Assembly: GCA_002437585.1 (NCBI GenBank)
Contig: DJQM01000039.1
Coordinates: 415 to 13,367, forward strand
Reading direction: 5' to 3'
DNA: 12,953 bases
From: Clostridiales bacterium UBA6386
GTDB taxonomy: Bacteria > Bacillota > Clostridia > Oscillospirales > Oscillospiraceae
The notes beneath the pieces were generated by a model, which worked only from the letters and a program-made list of their open reading frames with translations, was not told the origin of the DNA and made no database searches. Positions within the stretch are counted from its first letter, which is position 1. Each line of letters opens with the position of its first letter. Shown here piece after piece: positions 10,950-12,953 of this stretch. The position numbers and the translations under genes were made by a program.

Positions 10950-12500
10950 TTACTTGGCGTATTCGACGGCCTTGGTCTCCCGGATGACGTTGACCTTGAT
11001 CTGGCCGGGGTATTCCAGCTCGGCCTCGATCTTCTTGGCCACGTCCCGGGCAAGCAGGATCATATTGTCCTCGGTGACCACCTCGGGCTTGACCATGATC
11101 CGCACCTCCCGGCCGGCCTGGATGGCGTAGGCCTTCTCCACGCCGGGATAGGAGCCGGTAAGCTCCTCCAGCTTCTGCAGCCGGCGGATATAGTTCTCCA
11201 CGTTCTCCCGACGGGCACCGGGACGGGCGGCGGAAATGGCGTCCGCGGCCTGCACCAGCACGGCGATGACGGTTTTCGGCTCCACGTCCCCGTGGTGCGC
11301 CTCAATGGCGTTGACGATGACGGGATTCTCCTTGAACTTCCGGGCAAGATCGGCGCCCAGCTGCACATGGCTGCCCTCTACCTCGTGGTCGATGGACTTG
11401 CCCAGGTCGTGCAGCAGTCCTGCCCGCTTGGCCATAGCCACATCCACGCCCAGCTCCGCGGCCATCAGGCCAGCGATGTGAGCAACCTCGATGGAGTGAT
11501 TCAGCACATTCTGACCGTAAGAGGTACGGTACTTCTGACGACCCAGAATTTTCACCAGCTCCGGGTTCAGGTTGTGCACGCCGGTTTCATAGCAGGCTCG
11601 CTCACCCTCTTCCCGGATGGTGCGATCCACTTCCTTGCGAGCCTTCTCCACCATATCCTCAATCCGGGTGGGATGGATCCGGCCGTCGGCGATGAGCTTC
11701 TCCAGAGCCAGCCGGGCAACCTCCCGGCGGACGGGATCGAAGCTGGAAACGGTGATGGCCTCCGGAGTGTCGTCGATGATCAGGTCAACGCCGGTGATGG
11801 TCTCCAGCGTCCGGATGTTCCGGCCTTCCCGGCCGATGATCCGACCCTTCATTTCGTCGTTGGGCAGGGTGACGACGGAGACGGTGGCCTCGGCGGCGTG
11901 ATCGGCGGCGCACCGCTGGATGGCGGTGGCAATGATCTCCCGACCCTTTTCCTCGGCCTCGTCCTTCAGCTGCTGCTCGATCTCCTTGATCTTCATGGCG
12001 GCCTCGTGGCGGACTTCGTCCTCCACGTTCTTCAGTAGGCACTCCTTGGCCTGATCCTGGGTCAGCTGGGAGATTTCCTCCAGCTTCTGAAGCTGCTGCT
12101 GCCGGACGGCCTCTGCCTGGCTCTGCGCCTCGGCGGCCTTCTGGAGCCGACGGTTCAGCTCCTCTTCCTTGCGCTCGTAGGCCTCGGTTTTCTTATCAAG
12201 GGTGGATTCCTTCTGTTCCAGACGACGCTCCTGCTTGCTCAGCTCGGCGCGGCGCTCCTTGACTTCCTTTTCGTACTCTGTGCGTGATTTATGGATCTCG
12301 TCCTTGGCCTCCAGAAGCATTTCCTTCTTCCGGCTCTCACCGGAGCGGATGGCTTCGTTAATGAGCCGGGTGGCCTCGGTTTCGGCGGAGCCGATCTCCC
12401 GCTCGGCCACCTTCTTCCGGTAGAGAACACCGGCGGCGAAGCAGACGGCGGCAGCCGCCAGAGCACCCAGAACGATCAAAAGGATCAGATACCATTCCAT
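10950..12500 (-). CDS. rny: Ribonuclease Y
   Basis: A 516-residue membrane-anchored endoribonuclease that starts decay of many mRNAs in Firmicutes; the B. subtilis enzyme has 520 residues. Domains in order: N-terminal membrane helix (about 3-26, WYLILLIVLGALAAAAVCFA), a long charged coiled coil (about 30-195), a KH RNA-binding domain with the GxxG loop KGRIIGREGRNIRTLE (218-233), and an HD domain with His335, His364-Asp365 (GLLHDLGKS) and Asp420 (QAADA). A C-terminal conserved domain ends at 516. All metal-binding residues are intact. ATG 12498-12500 was chosen to match family N-termini; the ribosome site aagaaggagg is about 13 nt away, longer than usual. It is monocistronic, with a strong promoter, a leader of about 210 nt and a tight terminator. 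Confidence 0.97.
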   Translation of the reverse strand: MEWYLILLIVLGALAAAAVCFAAGVLYRKKVAEREIGSAETEATRLINEAIRSGESRKKEMLLEAKDEIHKSRTEYEKEVKERRAELSKQERRLEQKESTLDKKTEAYERKEEELNRRLQKAAEAQSQAEAVRQQQLQKLEEISQLTQDQAKECLLKNVEDEVRHEAAMKIKEIEQQLKDEAEEKGREIIATAIQRCAADHAAEATVSVVTLPNDEMKGRIIGREGRNIRTLETITGVDLIIDDTPEAITVSSFDPVRREVARLALEKLIADGRIHPTRIEDMVEKARKEVDRTIREEGERACYETGVHNLNPELVKILGRQKYRTSYGQNVLNHSIEVAHIAGLMAAELGVDVAMAKRAGLLHDLGKSIDHEVEGSHVQLGADLARKFKENPVIVNAIEAHHGDVEPKTVIAVLVQAADAISAARPGARRENVENYIRRLQKLEELTGSYPGVEKAYAIQAGREVRIMVKPEVVTEDNMILLARDVAKKIEAELEYPGQIKVNVIRETKAVEYAK

Positions 12501-12718
12501 AATCTGAAAACGCACCTCCTTCTTAAAATTGGCACAGAAGGGGTGGCGCTTATACCCATGTGAAATTGTGCATGACAATCGGCTGAGGGAAATCCCCCAG
12601 AGAATTGAAAAAGCAAAACGCCAGCACTGGGCGTAAAACGCATACCCCGGCTAAGCCGGATAAAAATGAAACGCTGTCCGGGTGCATTCATCCCGGAAGC
12701 GTACACCATACCTAACCT
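12501..12718 (-). other. Long structured 5' leader of rny
   Basis: About 210 nt of transcribed, untranslated sequence precedes rny. It holds hairpins at about 12673-12700 (gctgtccggg/cccggaagc), 12647-12659 (ccggc-taa-gccgg) and a terminator-like hairpin at 12607-12634. The ribosome site aagaaggaggtg lies at the 3' end. Confidence 0.55.
12607..12634 (-). terminator. Terminator-like hairpin inside the rny leader
   Basis: On the minus strand acgcccagtgctggcgt folds on itself (12618-12634) and is followed directly by tttgctttttc. It sits about 80 nt into the transcript and over 100 nt before the start codon, where it could attenuate rny expression. The stem is short and imperfect. Confidence 0.45.
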
Positions 12719-12747
12719 ATTTTACAAGCACTCTGCCGGAATGTCAA
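12719..12747 (-). promoter_or_regulatory. rny promoter
   Basis: On the minus strand TTGACA (12742-12747), exactly 17 bp, then TAAAAT (12719-12724). It faces away from the tRNA-Leu promoter, 73 bp between the two -35 boxes. Confidence 0.85.
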
Positions 12748-12820
12748 GGACAAAGATAGCAAAAATTGTGAAAACTGCCCTTTCCTCAGAGAATTTCTCA
12801 GCCGATCCCGGTCTGCCGCA

Positions 12821-12849
12821 TTGACAAGCCTCTGTGCCCATGGTAAAAT
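12821..12849 (+). promoter_or_regulatory. tRNA-Leu promoter
   Basis: TTGACA (12821-12826), exactly 17 bp, then TAAAAT (12844-12849), with the tRNA starting about 13 nt after the predicted transcript start. It is identical in both hexamers and spacing to the divergent rny promoter. Confidence 0.87.
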
Positions 12850-12869
12850 AACCCGGTTATCCGCGATAC

Positions 12870-12953
12870 GCGGGCGTGGTGGAATTGGTAGACTCGGTGG
12901 ATTTAGGTTCCTCTGGCTTCGCCGTGCAGGTTCGAGTCCTGTCGCCCGCACCA
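12870..12953 (+). tRNA. tRNA-Leu, anticodon TAG
   Basis: An 84-nt tRNA that ends exactly at the window edge, with CCA encoded. The acceptor stem gcgggcg (12870-12876) pairs with cgcccgc (12943-12949), with A as discriminator. The D-arm, T-arm (gcagg-ttcgagt-cctgt) and a class II variable arm (ggc-ttc-gcc) are all present. The anticodon loop ttTAGgt (12902-12908) has TAG at 12904-12906 and reads CUA-type leucine codons. In the anticodon stem, position 28 (T12898) faces position 42 (T12912), giving a U-U mismatch within an otherwise paired 5-bp stem. Confidence 0.95.

Noticed and set aside
10860..12038. Long plus-strand open frame opposite rny
   Set aside because: Mirror of rny codon bias; composition is not protein-like and it crosses the rny terminator.

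Overview
The window looks like chromosomal DNA from a fairly GC-rich member of the Clostridia, most likely an Oscillospiraceae-type gut anaerobe (Oscillibacter/Flavonifractor-like). This is inferred from gene content: ATP-type PEP carboxykinase, RNase Y, a FeoA-FeoA-FeoB-FeoB-associated cluster, many LysR/AraC regulators. It also fits strong AGGAGG-type ribosome sites and sharp TTGACA-17-TATAAT-like promoters. No phage, transposase, CRISPR array or defence island is visible.

Layout. 1-533 (+) is the 3' end of pckA with a very strong terminator. 534-962 has no gene but holds a dense, AT-rich cluster of perfect palindromes. 963-2279 (-) is a LysR regulator followed by a small unknown protein in the same transcript; the LysR promoter (2402-2430) is abutted by a perfect inverted repeat. 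2453-2610 (+) holds a stem-loop followed by a possible 33-residue ORF. 2772-4354 (+) encodes a cupin-AraC regulator and a stand-alone HD-domain protein. 4641-5249 (+) is a class I SAM methyltransferase with its own promoter. A shared stem-loop terminator separates it from the converging feo operon.

5350-8513 (-) is a complete ferrous-iron uptake operon, transcribed feoA1 > feoA2 > feoB > feoB-associated Cys-rich membrane peptide. Its promoter is TTGACA-17-TATTAT. The start region and leader carry TTAGC-N4-GCTAA palindromes, a good candidate for a DtxR/IdeR-like metal-repressor operator and not a Fur box. A related imperfect copy sits just before feoB. FeoB carries an acidic insertion of about 85 residues after its first membrane segment.

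8629-9001 is non-coding and rich in hairpins, ending in a minus-strand terminator. 9002-10707 (-) is a three-gene operon: acidic/basic single-pass membrane protein > gluQRS (glutamyl-Q tRNA-Asp synthetase) > conserved unknown 136-residue protein. 10804-10879 is a long inverted repeat of a dispersed-repeat type. 10950-12500 (-) is rny (RNase Y) with a leader of about 210 nt that contains a terminator-like hairpin. Divergent from it, a near-consensus promoter drives tRNA-Leu(TAG), which ends exactly at the window edge and has a U-U mismatch in its anticodon stem.

Nothing here is a clearly new multi-gene system. The most worthwhile leads are the feo operator motif, the FeoB insertion, the palindrome cluster, the rny leader and the uncharacterised small proteins.
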